Positions 1 to 6,884 of a stretch of 64,000 nt of DNA are shown piece by piece. The position numbers and the translations under genes are program-made. Source of the stretch: Clostridia bacterium. Lineage in GTDB: Bacteria; Bacillota; Clostridia; UMGS1883. The DNA is taken from the NCBI GenBank assembly GCA_017505525.1, contig JAFVPB010000007.1, forward strand, positions 22,075 through 86,074, given 5' to 3'. Positions within the stretch are counted from its first letter, which is position 1; the number at the start of each line of letters is the position of its first letter. The notes under the pieces were generated by a model that was not told where the DNA came from, searched no databases, and saw nothing but the letters and a program-made list of their open reading frames with translations.

Positions 1-582
1 ATGATTAAAGAAGCAGGTATCAGATTTACTCAGCTTCCTGATGAAAACTTTGATGATCCGTTCGGCGATCAGGCTACAGGCGCAGGCGTAATCTTCGGTG
101 CTACAGGCGGTGTTATGGAAGCTGCTATCAGAACAGTTGCCGATATTCTCGACAACACAAGCCACAGCGAAATTGAATATGAAGCAGTTCGTGGACTTGA
201 GGGTATAAAGATTGCATCTGTTACTGCAGGCGGAAAAACAATTCGTGCAGCAGTTGCACACGGTCTTGGTAACGCACGTGAGCTTATCAACAAAGTAAGA
301 AACGGCGAAATCGAGCTTGATTTCATCGAAATCATGGCTTGCCCGGGCGGTTGCGTAAACGGTGGCGGTCAGCCTATCGTTCCTGCTAAGGTAAGAATGG
401 ATATGGATATCCGTACTGAAAGAGCAAAGGCTATCTACAACGAGGATAAAGCTCTTCCTCTCAGAAAGAGCCACGACAATCCTTATATCAAGAAGCTTTA
501 TGAAGAGTATCTTGGAAAGCCATGCGGACATAAGTCGCACGAGCTTTTACACACTCATTATATAGCAAGAGATAAACATTAA
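1..582 (+). CDS. [FeFe] hydrogenase catalytic subunit, C-terminal part (5' truncated by window edge)
   Basis: The visible 193 residues are the end of an [FeFe] hydrogenase large subunit, which reduces protons to H2 in fermentative anaerobes. The segment FGATGGVMEAA (about residues 32-42) and the cysteine motif MACPGGCVNGGGQ (about 112-124) match the H-cluster region, in which the cysteines of the CPGGC element bind the cluster. The tail HYIARDKH is the small-subunit-like C-terminal extension usual in clostridial enzymes. The methionine at base 1 is almost certainly internal, because the family has a long N-terminal part (iron-sulfur domains and the first two H-cluster motifs) that would lie to the left. 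Whether it belongs to an NADH- or NADP-linked bifurcating complex cannot be seen here. A perfect palindromic terminator follows directly. Confidence 0.95.
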   Translation: MIKEAGIRFTQLPDENFDDPFGDQATGAGVIFGATGGVMEAAIRTVADILDNTSHSEIEYEAVRGLEGIKIASVTAGGKTIRAAVAHGLGNARELINKVRNGEIELDFIEIMACPGGCVNGGGQPIVPAKVRMDMDIRTERAKAIYNEDKALPLRKSHDNPYIKKLYEEYLGKPCGHKSHELLHTHYIARDKH

Positions 583-625
583 AAAATTAAGGGGATGTTT
601 CAATTGAAACATCCCCTTAATTTTA
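583..625 (+). terminator. Rho-independent terminator of the hydrogenase gene
   Basis: This is a perfect palindrome centred at 603/604. The core stem AAGGGGATGTTT pairs with AAACATCCCCTT, and A-rich and T-rich flanks extend the stem to a run ending TTTT. It begins one base after the hydrogenase stop codon. Confidence 0.9.
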
Positions 626-681
626 GTAATACGAAAGTTTTTGTGCATATTGCACAAAAATAAAAAAACAAAGTTGTGAAA

Positions 682-762
682 TTAGTGAATGGCGTATATT
701 GTAAAAAAATAAAATATAATGTAATATATTAATGTACTCAGTGAGTACAAAACTTTTTTCAT
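682..762 (-). CDS. possible small membrane peptide, 26 aa
   Basis: This short reading frame starts with ATG at 762 and ends with TAA at 682-684. It is preceded by a strong ribosome binding site (AAAAGGAGGGAAA before the ATG). The product begins MKKVLYSL and is then almost entirely hydrophobic and aromatic (Ile, Tyr, Phe), enough for one membrane span. It lies about 120 bases downstream of thiT, beyond a terminator-like hairpin, so it would need its own promoter; none is convincing. A short hairpin (779-800 on the plus strand) sits just upstream in its leader. No family was recognised. It could be a leader peptide, a small toxin or chance; the ribosome binding site is the main argument for translation. 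Confidence 0.35.
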   Translation of the reverse strand: MKKVLYSLSTLIYYIIFYFFTIYAIH

Positions 763-830
763 TTTCCCTCCTTTTAGTGGCAGATAATTTGGTATCTGTC
801 ATTTTTTTTGCACAAAAATGTAGTAATGTA

Positions 831-870
831 AAAAAGGTGTTGTAAAACTTAGTTTTTACAACACCTTTTT
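831..870 (-). terminator. terminator hairpin downstream of thiT (possibly bidirectional)
   Basis: The arm AAAAAGGTGTTGTAAAA (831-847) pairs with the mirror-image arm at 853-870. Both ends are A/T runs, so it can act on either strand. It starts 14 bases after the thiT stop codon. A second, weaker hairpin at 779-800, followed by eight T on the plus strand, may stop leftward or rightward readthrough. Confidence 0.7.
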
Positions 871-883
871 GGTTGTGCCTCAT

Positions 884-1435
884 TTAGGAAAGTTTTTGAA
901 ATACCTTGGAAAGCAGTGCTGCTGTAATGGTGGATATAATGATTTCAGGAACCATATATGTACCATTATAGATAAGTGAGTACATCAGCACTGTCTGGCC
1001 TTCGGGGGCATACACGCCCCAGATAAGTAACCCTGAAAGAATGTGGCACACATAACGAAACGTGGTTACCACAAACGCTGAAACAGGCACGGCATACGCT
1101 TTTTTGCCAAGCATACTATAGATGTAGCCTGCAAGTCCCAAAACGCCATAGGCAAGCACATAGTCGAGCAAAATAACAAGTACAAAGCTTAAAAATGTTT
1201 GCGTTGGCGGGGGATAAAAGCCTGTCATCATCTGCAAAACTGAATAAACAAGCGCCGAAAGTATACCCCATTTTCCACCAAGAATCACCGATGCAGCAAT
1301 GATTGGAACCATGCTTGCTATTGTAACAGAGCCACCTTGCAGCCATGGAGCAGGAAGAAGCTTTGAAACAAACATAAGCACAGTGGAAAGCGCTACCATA
1401 AGTGCACTGAAAGTAATTTTCTTTGTAGAGCTCAT
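884..1435 (-). CDS. thiT: thiamine transporter ThiT (ECF-type S component)
   Basis: This 183-residue membrane protein has about six hydrophobic segments. It binds thiamine and works with the shared energy-coupling module (EcfA, EcfA', EcfT), which is encoded elsewhere. Family features are the N-terminal KKITFSALMVALSTVL segment, the W-x-x-GGSVT stretch near residues 31-37, and the FYPPPTQ-x-x-LSFVLVILLDYVLAY region near 73-95. Length matches the YuaJ/ThiT family. The start is supported by AGGAGG 8-9 bases upstream. The upstream leader holds a TPP riboswitch and an intrinsic terminator, so uptake is switched off when thiamine pyrophosphate is plentiful. The riboswitch confirms the substrate independently of the protein match. 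Confidence 0.93.
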   Translation of the reverse strand: MSSTKKITFSALMVALSTVLMFVSKLLPAPWLQGGSVTIASMVPIIAASVILGGKWGILSALVYSVLQMMTGFYPPPTQTFLSFVLVILLDYVLAYGVLGLAGYIYSMLGKKAYAVPVSAFVVTTFRYVCHILSGLLIWGVYAPEGQTVLMYSLIYNGTYMVPEIIISTITAALLSKVFQKLS

Positions 1436-1520
1436 TTTTCTGTCCTCCTTTCGTAGAATTAGTAGCTTGTATGACGCCCGTTAAGACCAATAAGCCTTAC
1501 TGCACCATAAATTTGGACAG

Positions 1521-1554
1521 AAAAAAAGGTCATACTTTATAAAAAGAATGACCT
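1521..1554 (-). terminator. riboswitch-controlled intrinsic terminator (expression platform)
   Basis: On the minus strand, AGGTCAT pairs with ATGACCT across an A/T-rich loop, followed by TTTTTTTCT. It lies between the TPP aptamer and thiT. It is best read as the off-state terminator that forms when TPP is bound. Confidence 0.85.
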
Positions 1555-1566
1555 GAATTAACTATT

Positions 1567-1672
1567 TTTCCCTACGTTGGCATTATCCAAATCAGGTCCG
1601 AGCACATAGTGCTTGTGGGTCAAAGCGCAATCACGCTTACTCTCAGCCTGCTTTGGCAAGCTCCCCAAGTTA
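1567..1672 (-). ncRNA. TPP riboswitch (THI box)
   Basis: Read on the minus strand, the element contains the conserved THI-box pieces in order: GGGGAGC, the loop CTGAGAGTAAGC, GACCC, then ACCTGATTTGGATAATGCC and the closing CGTAGGGAA. The CUGAGA element (complement of 1639-1644) and the GGAUAAUGCC element (complement of 1579-1588) bind the pyrimidine and pyrophosphate parts of TPP. A consensus promoter lies just upstream and a terminator just downstream, so this is a complete transcription-attenuation leader for thiT. Confidence 0.96.
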
Positions 1673-1688
1673 TTAAGCTACAAGAGGT

Positions 1689-1717
1689 ATTATAAACCTT
1701 ATTACACCTTTTGTCAA
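1689..1717 (-). promoter_or_regulatory. sigma-A promoter of the thiT leader
   Basis: TTGACA (complement of 1712-1717) and TATAAT (complement of 1689-1694) are separated by exactly 17 bases. Transcription would begin about 10 bases before the TPP aptamer. It is divergent from the tRNA promoter. Confidence 0.9.
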
Positions 1718-1743
1718 ATTTTTTTTAAAATAATAAAAAAATG

Positions 1744-1772
1744 TTGACAAAAACAAGCTCGGGTGCTATAAT
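1744..1772 (+). promoter_or_regulatory. sigma-A promoter of tRNA-Glu
   Basis: TTGACA at 1744-1749 and TATAAT at 1767-1772 have 17 bases between them. This full consensus promoter lies 16 bases before the mature tRNA 5' end. Confidence 0.92.
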
Positions 1773-1788
1773 TATAAAGTCCTAAGAC

Positions 1789-1864
1789 GGCCCCATAGTC
1801 TAGCGGCCTAGGACGTCGCCCTCTCACGGCGAAGACCGGGGTTCGATTCCCCGTGGGGTCACCA
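1789..1864 (+). tRNA. tRNA-Glu (anticodon CTC)
   Basis: The acceptor arms GGCCCCA (1789-1795) and TGGGGTC (1854-1860) pair with one G-U. The anticodon stem CGCC/GGCG closes the seven-base loop CTCTCAC, giving anticodon CTC, which reads GAG (Glu). The T arm is ACCGGGGTTCGATTCCCCGT. The 3' CCA is encoded (1862-1864). The gene has its own promoter and terminator. Its 3' side borders an integrative-element remnant, the usual place for such insertions. Confidence 0.96.
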
Positions 1865-1868
1865 TCTG

Positions 1869-1910
1869 AAAACGGCTTAACCAATAGGGTTAAGCCGTTT
1901 TTCTTTTTTT
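1869..1910 (+). terminator. terminator of tRNA-Glu
   Basis: AAAACGGCTTAACC (1869-1882) pairs with GGTTAAGCCGTTTT (1888-1901), and a pyrimidine run rich in T follows. Confidence 0.9.
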
Positions 1911-1924
1911 CGCTCTTTTTGCAT

Positions 1925-1957
1925 TTTGACTGACTTTTGACTAACATTTGACTGACT
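1925..1957 (+). repeat. three tandem 11-bp repeats beside tRNA-Glu (candidate integrase arm sites)
   Basis: Units TTTGACTGACT (1925-1935), TTTGACTAACA (1936-1946) and TTTGACTGACT (1947-1957) follow each other without gaps; the first and third are identical. Short direct repeats of this kind next to a tRNA 3' end are typical arm-type binding sites of tyrosine integrases or excisionases. The link is inference, because no integrase gene is seen. Confidence 0.6.
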
Positions 1958-1992
1958 GTTATAGTTTATTATGGTCAAATTACAGCATTAAA

Positions 1993-2343
1993 TCAATCCA
2001 ATTTATCAACCAATGAATGGTCCTGACCGATCAGATACATAAGTTTTTTTGCAGTAGGAGTTGGAGTAGATTTGCCACATTCCCACGCTTCAACAGTGCG
2101 GCAGGAAACACCAAGGATGTTAGCGAAGGCCTTTTGTGTCATAGAAAGGGATTTTCTTATTTCCTGAACATTCACCTGAGGAAGAGAGCTTTTTCTTGCA
2201 TAAGTTTCTGCGCTCGCTTTACCTTTTTCGTAGGCAAGTGCTTCATTTAATCCTTCCATAATCCCGGAAAAAAAGTCAATGCCTTCAAAATTCTTTTCAA
2301 TTTCATCAGTTGTTAAAGAAGATTCAAAACGAATTTCACTCAT
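1993..2343 (-). CDS. HTH-type antitoxin (HigA-like, XRE family)
   Basis: This 116-residue protein has an acidic N-terminal part and an XRE-type helix-turn-helix at about residues 65-100 (MTQKAFANILGVSCRTVEAW is the core). It is the second gene of a toxin-antitoxin pair; the toxin stop codon lies 4 bases upstream of this start. In HigBA-type modules the antitoxin neutralises the toxin and, with it, represses the shared promoter. Two mirror-image 15-bp sites before the toxin gene are the probable operators. The toxin-first gene order also fits HigBA. It sits directly beside tRNA-Glu, inside the element remnant, where such pairs often act as stabilisers. Confidence 0.85.
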   Translation of the reverse strand: MSEIRFESSLTTDEIEKNFEGIDFFSGIMEGLNEALAYEKGKASAETYARKSSLPQVNVQEIRKSLSMTQKAFANILGVSCRTVEAWECGKSTPTPTAKKLMYLIGQDHSLVDKLD

Positions 2344-2347
2344 AGTA

Positions 2348-2677
2348 TCACTCCTTCTTTATGGCATCAATCAGTGCACGAATAGCAGCTTTTTGTTCTT
2401 CCGATAAATTTTCCTGTACATTCTTAGGATATGCGAAAAGCAAGTATAATTTTTCTTTTTCAAATACATCAAGATAAATTACACGGCCACCGCCACTTTT
2501 TCCGCGTCCGTCGAGTTGTATTCTCATTTTTCTTGCTCCGCCTGTTCCCTGAATAACTTCTCCAATTTGAGGATTATCAAGCAGTATGCGTTCCAAGATT
2601 TTTAAATGGTCGTTATTTAAACCCATTGCTTTCCAACAATTTAGAAACGGTTTTGTATAAATAAATTCTCTTGTCAT
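2348..2677 (-). CDS. RelE/HigB-family toxin
   Basis: This 109-residue protein starts MTREFIYTKPF and contains the RelE-like stretch GGARKMRIQLDGRGKSGGGRVIY and LYLLFAYPKN, followed by a C-terminal helix (EEQKAAIRALIDAIKKE). Such toxins cleave mRNA at the ribosome. A longer in-frame start at 2854 would read back through the promoter and both operator sites, so ATG at 2677 is chosen; AAGAAGTG precedes it as a modest ribosome binding site. It is co-transcribed with the downstream XRE antitoxin. The catalytic residues of this subfamily cannot be assigned by eye. Confidence 0.85.
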   Translation of the reverse strand: MTREFIYTKPFLNCWKAMGLNNDHLKILERILLDNPQIGEVIQGTGGARKMRIQLDGRGKSGGGRVIYLDVFEKEKLYLLFAYPKNVQENLSEEQKAAIRALIDAIKKE

Positions 2678-2703
2678 TATTTCACTTCTTTTGCAAAATA
2701 TTA

Positions 2704-2758
2704 TACGATAATATCGTACCTCCAATAACAGTATATACGATATTATCGTATATGTCAA
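2704..2758 (-). promoter_or_regulatory. toxin-antitoxin promoter with two inverted operator sites
   Basis: On the minus strand TTGACA (complement of 2753-2758) and TATACT (complement of 2730-2735) are 17 bases apart. The 15-bp site TACGATATTATCGTA (2736-2750) fills almost the whole spacer. Its exact reverse complement TACGATAATATCGTA (2704-2718) lies just downstream of the -10 box. The site centres are 32 bp apart, about three helical turns, so two repressor dimers could bind one DNA face. A toxin-antitoxin repressor is the obvious candidate. Confidence 0.82.
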
Positions 2759-2795
2759 TGTTTTATTTAGTATAATAGCTTTGAAAAAGTAATTT

Positions 2796-3872
2796 TTATA
2801 GCTCACACCATTCCTCATACAGATCCAATGGTGTTGGAATATACCCGTGGTCAAAGAGTTTTACCGCCTCGCTTGTTACGGTTACATAACTGGTGTCTAT
2901 ATTAGAGAGCATCCAAAGCATACGGTTAAAGACCTTTTTGTTCATACATTTTTTGTGCATTGAAATTGCCTTTGCTGCACTTCTGAAATGGTTGGAATAC
3001 TCTATAAATTCTTTTAGCAGCTCTGTGTTTTCAGGCTTGTATTCTCCCATTTCAATTCTTTTCAAAGCCACTGAAAGAGTGCAGATTTTTCCATCGTTGC
3101 ATATCCTTGATAGATAGTATCTGAATAGATAGTCGCCAATCTCTTGTGATGACTCCATAAAATCTCTGATACTTTTCAAATTGAATTTCTTCTTTAATTC
3201 GCTGACTTTACCCTCCATACAACGGATTTCAATGCGGACAATATTTTCGGCTTTCTTTATTTCTGATTTAGGGAAGACAGTTTTATTTTTGCCCTTTTGC
3301 TCTTTTATCATCTGCCGCTGCTTGTTGTATATTGAGATTGCAACATAGTGGTCGTTATATACTGTAAAATCATCCTTCATAGGCTTTGTTCTTTTTGCCT
3401 TTTCATCGTATGTTTCGTATAACTGTAGGTGATTTGGAATATTTGCTCGTTTCATTGTCTTTATATAAGCCTTCACCTGCTCCTGATTATCAAGCTCCGC
3501 ATTAATACAAAAGTCAATTCTTCTCATTGTACATTCTTTAAGTGTAGGGAGTAGCTTACATTTATAGTGGAGAAGAGAATCCACTTCTTTTTCTAATTCT
3601 TCATAATCGTCTGTATCAAAAAGCCCGACAAAGTCATCATTATCTATGACTCGTCGGGCTGATATTCTATATATGATATTGTAGGTAAAATAGTCTTTCT
3701 TTCGGGTTATAAACATTTTAATCAGAATGCCTTTATCAGAAAGTCCCCAATAGCTCATTCCATTTGATGCTTTTGCCCATTTTGATGGATCAGCATTTTT
3801 AAGCTTCTCTTGAATGAAATAGTACTCATCTCCGGGAACAGAGCAGGTTACTTCAAATGTATGTATAGTCAT
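2796..3872 (-). CDS. replication-initiation/relaxase-like protein (Rep_trans-like) of an integrative element
   Basis: This 358-residue soluble protein has the pattern of replication-initiation or relaxase proteins of Tn916-type elements: RRIDFCINAEL near residue 120, YVAISIYNKQRQM near 185, and NIVRIEIRC near 220, followed by a helical C-terminal half. These would nick DNA at an origin to start rolling-circle replication or transfer. ATG at 3872 is chosen because GGAGG lies 8 bases upstream; an upstream methionine at 3920 has no such site. The AT-rich region upstream carries a long-range inverted repeat that could be its target. The family match is by pattern only and the catalytic tyrosine is not assigned. 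A plasmid-type Rep is the alternative. Confidence 0.6.
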   Translation of the reverse strand: MTIHTFEVTCSVPGDEYYFIQEKLKNADPSKWAKASNGMSYWGLSDKGILIKMFITRKKDYFTYNIIYRISARRVIDNDDFVGLFDTDDYEELEKEVDSLLHYKCKLLPTLKECTMRRIDFCINAELDNQEQVKAYIKTMKRANIPNHLQLYETYDEKAKRTKPMKDDFTVYNDHYVAISIYNKQRQMIKEQKGKNKTVFPKSEIKKAENIVRIEIRCMEGKVSELKKKFNLKSIRDFMESSQEIGDYLFRYYLSRICNDGKICTLSVALKRIEMGEYKPENTELLKEFIEYSNHFRSAAKAISMHKKCMNKKVFNRMLWMLSNIDTSYVTVTSEAVKLFDHGYIPTPLDLYEEWCEL

Positions 3873-4170
3873 TGTAAATACCTCCATGAATTCATTTGTA
3901 ATAATATATTTTATACGCATTTTTATTTATGTAATAATATGATTTATAATCAGTAATCTATAGCTATAATTAATATTTATCACTTCGTTATTTGTCCACT
4001 CCCAAGCTTATATAGCTTATATCAGGAGTACCCGCCTTTTCAGAGGATTATAAATCATTATTATATTTATGTTATATAATTTTAAAATTATATTTTATAT
4101 AAAGCAATTTCATATAATGGATTATCTTGTGTTACAAATAAATTTGATTACTAGATATAGTACTGTTTTC
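3873..4170. other. AT-rich region upstream of the Rep-like gene with a separated inverted repeat
   Basis: The stretch contains no gene. ATGATTTATAATC (3939-3951) and its exact reverse complement GATTATAAATCAT (4046-4058) are separated by 94 bases. A short direct repeat, AGCTTATATAGCTTATATC, lies near 4003-4022. This could be the origin or operator region of the Rep-like protein. That function is inference. Confidence 0.4.
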
Positions 4171-4199
4171 TTGACAAATGACAGAGGGGTTGCTATAAT
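4171..4199 (+). promoter_or_regulatory. sigma-A promoter for the ceramidase-like gene pair
   Basis: TTGACA (4171-4176) and TATAAT (4194-4199) have a 17-base spacer. The leader to the gene start at 4346 is about 140 bases and includes the palindrome AACAATTGTT (4284-4293), a possible operator. Confidence 0.8.
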
Positions 4200-4345
4200 T
4201 TATTTAATATAAATTATAGGTAAATAGTTTATTATATTAGCTTTTTATTCCTGTCTTGACAAAATCATAATAAGTTATAAACTAACAATTGTTTTGGGAT
4301 TTAATTTGACAAAAAATATTATATGATAAAAAGGAGTTTTGTTCA

Positions 4346-5689
4346 ATGAAAACAGGATTTGCAAAGAAATGTATCACACCACCAATGGGCTTCCCTGTAA
4401 GAGGCTACTATAAGGAAAGATTTGCCAAAGGAATTTTGGAAGACCTTTATGTAAGAGCACTTGCTTTTTGTGATGGTGAGAATAGTTCGGTTATACTAAG
4501 TGCCGAAATATCTCTTTTAACAACTGAGCAGTGCGATGAATTCAGAAAGGCTATATCCGATTTTTGCGGATTGCCTTTTGAAGCGGTATTTATTACATTT
4601 TCTCATACACATACCGGACCGTATGTTAAACCTACAGAGCAGATTGAAACGGACATAGAGCGTTTGTATTATGAAAAACTTAAAATTAGTTTTAGAGATG
4701 CGGCGTTTTTAGCGCTTGGAGATTTGAAGGAGTCAAAATTCTACACAGCTGCAGGAATAGCAAAAAATATTTCTTTTATCCGAAGATTTAGAATGAAGGA
4801 TGGTTCGGTACAAACAAATCCGGGAGTTTTAAATCAGGACATTGATTATCCCTTGGGCGAGCCGAATGAAACGGTAAAACTTTTAAAGATAACAAGAGAG
4901 AATGCAGAAGATATTTTCCTTGTTAATTTTGGAACTCATCCTGATACAATTGGTGGTGAGCTTATCAGTCCGGATTATCCCGGATATATTTGTAACATAG
5001 TAGAAAATGCTCTTCCGGGAGTTAAGTGTATGTTTCTGTTAGGTGCACAAGGTGATGTGAATCATATAAATGTAAATCCCACCAAGGGAGAACAAGCAAT
5101 TACAAAAATTGATTTTGATAATGTGCCTCGTGGGATTGAACAATCAATGCATATGGCAAGAGTTATTGCAGGAAGTGTGCTTTCAATTTGCACAACGGCA
5201 GAAGAATTAGCCGTGGATAAAATTGCCTGCTTATCTAAAGAAATTGTTATCCCATCATATCAAGAAAATGATAAAATAGTTGAAGCTCAAAAAATAGAAG
5301 AGCTTTATAAAACTGGTAAAACGGATGAACTTCCATATAAAGGAATGGAGCTTACAACTAAAATAGCAGAGGCGATGAGAATAATTTCTTTGCAGAATGG
5401 TCCTGAAAGCTATGCATTTAAGTTGTCTGCTGTGCGTATTGGAAATATTGTTTTCGCTGGAGTACCGGGCGAACCTTTTGTTGAGATTGGTGATAGAATA
5501 TGTAAAAAATCTCCTTTTGAAACAACGATTCTTTGTTGCTTGGCAAATGGAGGCGATTCGTATTTTCCGACAAGGACGGCATATGATGAAGGCGGATATG
5601 AAGCCAAAACATCCAGGCTTGCTCCCGGAGGAGACGAAATTCTTGTTAATGGGATGTTAGAATTACTTAATGAAGTTAAATCAATTTAA
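4346..5689 (+). CDS. neutral/alkaline ceramidase-like hydrolase (PF04734-type N-terminal domain)
   Basis: This 447-residue protein begins with the family pattern for neutral/alkaline ceramidases (GFAKKCITPPMGFPVRGYY, then VRALAF). It has the zinc-site stretch SHTHTGP at about residues 89-95 and the conserved FGTHPDTIGG and GAQGDVNH segments near 205 and 232. Ceramidases of this fold hydrolyse an N-acyl bond. Bacterial homologs in glycan loci have unknown substrates and are shorter than the true enzyme, as here. No signal peptide is visible, so the protein should be cytoplasmic. AAGGAG is 10 bases before the start. It is paired with an unknown gene 23 bases downstream, under a consensus promoter. 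The amide-bond substrate is inference only. Confidence 0.75.
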   Translation: MKTGFAKKCITPPMGFPVRGYYKERFAKGILEDLYVRALAFCDGENSSVILSAEISLLTTEQCDEFRKAISDFCGLPFEAVFITFSHTHTGPYVKPTEQIETDIERLYYEKLKISFRDAAFLALGDLKESKFYTAAGIAKNISFIRRFRMKDGSVQTNPGVLNQDIDYPLGEPNETVKLLKITRENAEDIFLVNFGTHPDTIGGELISPDYPGYICNIVENALPGVKCMFLLGAQGDVNHINVNPTKGEQAITKIDFDNVPRGIEQSMHMARVIAGSVLSICTTAEELAVDKIACLSKEIVIPSYQENDKIVEAQKIEELYKTGKTDELPYKGMELTTKIAEAMRIISLQNGPESYAFKLSAVRIGNIVFAGVPGEPFVEIGDRICKKSPFETTILCCLANGGDSYFPTRTAYDEGGYEAKTSRLAPGGDEILVNGMLELLNEVKSI

Positions 5690-5712
5690 ACTAAACAGAG
5701 AGGCTAATAAAT

Positions 5713-6585
5713 ATGAAAGCAGAATATATTTCAAAAATAAAAGACGGTAGACAAGATGGTGCTATCAGTAAGGGTTATTTATTTAGTTTCAACCATAAGG
5801 GTGAATGTACAGTATATCAAACGAAATCTCTTGAAAGCATAAAAAATGGTGAAGCTGAGGTTTTTGCAGAGTTTACCCTTGATAAAAATGATATAATTAT
5901 GCCTCATAGCAATTCTGTAATGTTTGGAAAAGAATATTATGACGAAAAAGATGAATTTCCGTTACTCTATACCAACATATACAATAATTATGCTAATGCT
6001 GACAATAAATTAAAAGGTGTGTGCCTGGTTTATAGATTGCAAAGAAATGAAAGAGAGTTTACCTCAACACTTGTTCAAATCATTCAAATAGGATTTGTTG
6101 AAGATGAAAACCTTTGGAAGTCTGCGGGAGAAAATGAGGATGCAAGACCGTACGGCAATTTTACGATTGATGCAGAACAAGGTGTTTTATATGCTTTTAC
6201 AATGAGAGATAATACTAATTCTACAAGATATTTTTCTTTTGAACTGCCTAAGGTGAATCAGGGTAAAATATGTGAAAAATATAATGTGAAAAAGGTTGTT
6301 TTAACTCAAGCCGACATTATACAATATTTTGACTGCGATTATCACCATTTTGTTCAGGGTGCAAGTTGCCATAATGGAAAAATATATTCTTTGGAAGGAT
6401 TCACAGACAGCGTGGAGAATCCACCTGCTATTCGTATTATTGATGCCAATCTTAAAAAAGAGATTGTTTATAAACAGTTTAAAGAGCTTGGGAGCAATAT
6501 TGAACCGGAAATGATTGATTTTGATGATGATATTTGTTATTATATCGATCATAATGGCAATGTGTACAAATTGTTTTTTGAATAA
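5713..6585 (+). CDS. uncharacterised protein, beta-propeller-like
   Basis: This 290-residue protein has no clear family by eye. It is rich in short beta-strand-like segments with aromatic and glycine turns (for example NFTIDAEQGVLYAFTMRDN near 156-174, and QGASCHNGKIYSLEGF near 216-231), as in a beta-propeller. It has no signal peptide or membrane segment. It follows the ceramidase-like gene by 23 bases with GAGAGG as ribosome binding site, so the two are probably one operon and one function, perhaps an enzyme and a sugar- or amide-binding partner. The real function is unknown. Confidence 0.7.
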   Translation: MKAEYISKIKDGRQDGAISKGYLFSFNHKGECTVYQTKSLESIKNGEAEVFAEFTLDKNDIIMPHSNSVMFGKEYYDEKDEFPLLYTNIYNNYANADNKLKGVCLVYRLQRNEREFTSTLVQIIQIGFVEDENLWKSAGENEDARPYGNFTIDAEQGVLYAFTMRDNTNSTRYFSFELPKVNQGKICEKYNVKKVVLTQADIIQYFDCDYHHFVQGASCHNGKIYSLEGFTDSVENPPAIRIIDANLKKEIVYKQFKELGSNIEPEMIDFDDDICYYIDHNGNVYKLFFE

Positions 6586-6762
6586 AGTGGGACGGTTCTG
6601 ATATATTTTTACTTGTGTCAAGTCAATATAATTTAAAAGATTAGTTTGCCGATTTTGATATTTACATATACTATCGGGAGCGAGAAAATCCAGTATTCTC
6701 GCAGGTTATAGAGAAAAGAGTTAAAGGAAAAACAGTTGGAAAAAGTAGAAAAACACCAGTTA
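6586..6762. other. intergenic stretch with a small hairpin
   Basis: No gene is visible. GCGAGAA (6680-6686) and TTCTCGC (6696-6702) form a short hairpin. The start (GTGGGACGGTTCT near 6588-6600) resembles one arm of the GGGGACGGTTCT repeats linked to REP transposases, but the second arm is not found. Confidence 0.3.
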
Positions 6763-6800
6763 AAGAGCGTTGCGGTAATCCGCAACGCTCTTATCTTTTT
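6763..6800 (+). terminator. strong hairpin terminator
   Basis: AAGAGCGTTGCGG (6763-6775), loop TAAT and CCGCAACGCTCTT (6780-6792) form a perfect 13-bp stem. ATCTTTTT follows on the plus strand. It lies about 180 bases after the unknown gene and also downstream of the convergent excisionase-like gene. Confidence 0.8.
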
Positions 6801-6884
6801 ACCTTTCTTTTACAAATTCCAACACCTTATATCCAGGGACATACATCCTTATAGCAGATACGTTGAGGGATTCCCCATATACAA

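Noticed and set aside
623..883. 86-codon minus-strand frame downstream of thiT
   Set aside because: No ribosome binding site and it runs through two hairpins; the small frame at 682-762 with a strong site is the better candidate.
1116..1490. Minus-strand frame overlapping thiT in another phase
   Set aside because: Low-complexity Cys-rich product lying inside a well-supported gene; a shadow.
1714..1947. Open frame on the minus strand across tRNA-Glu
   Set aside because: It is the reverse complement of the tRNA (the familiar PTGNRTPV peptide) and no gene.
4256..4311. Two further TTGACA boxes (4256 and 4306) before the ceramidase-like gene
   Set aside because: No -10 box at 16-18 bases from either; only 4171-4199 has both boxes.
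6586..6621. Possible REP-transposase repeat arm GTGGGACGGTTCT
   Set aside because: Only one arm is present and no complementary AGAACCGTCCC partner was found, so it is not reported as a repeat.
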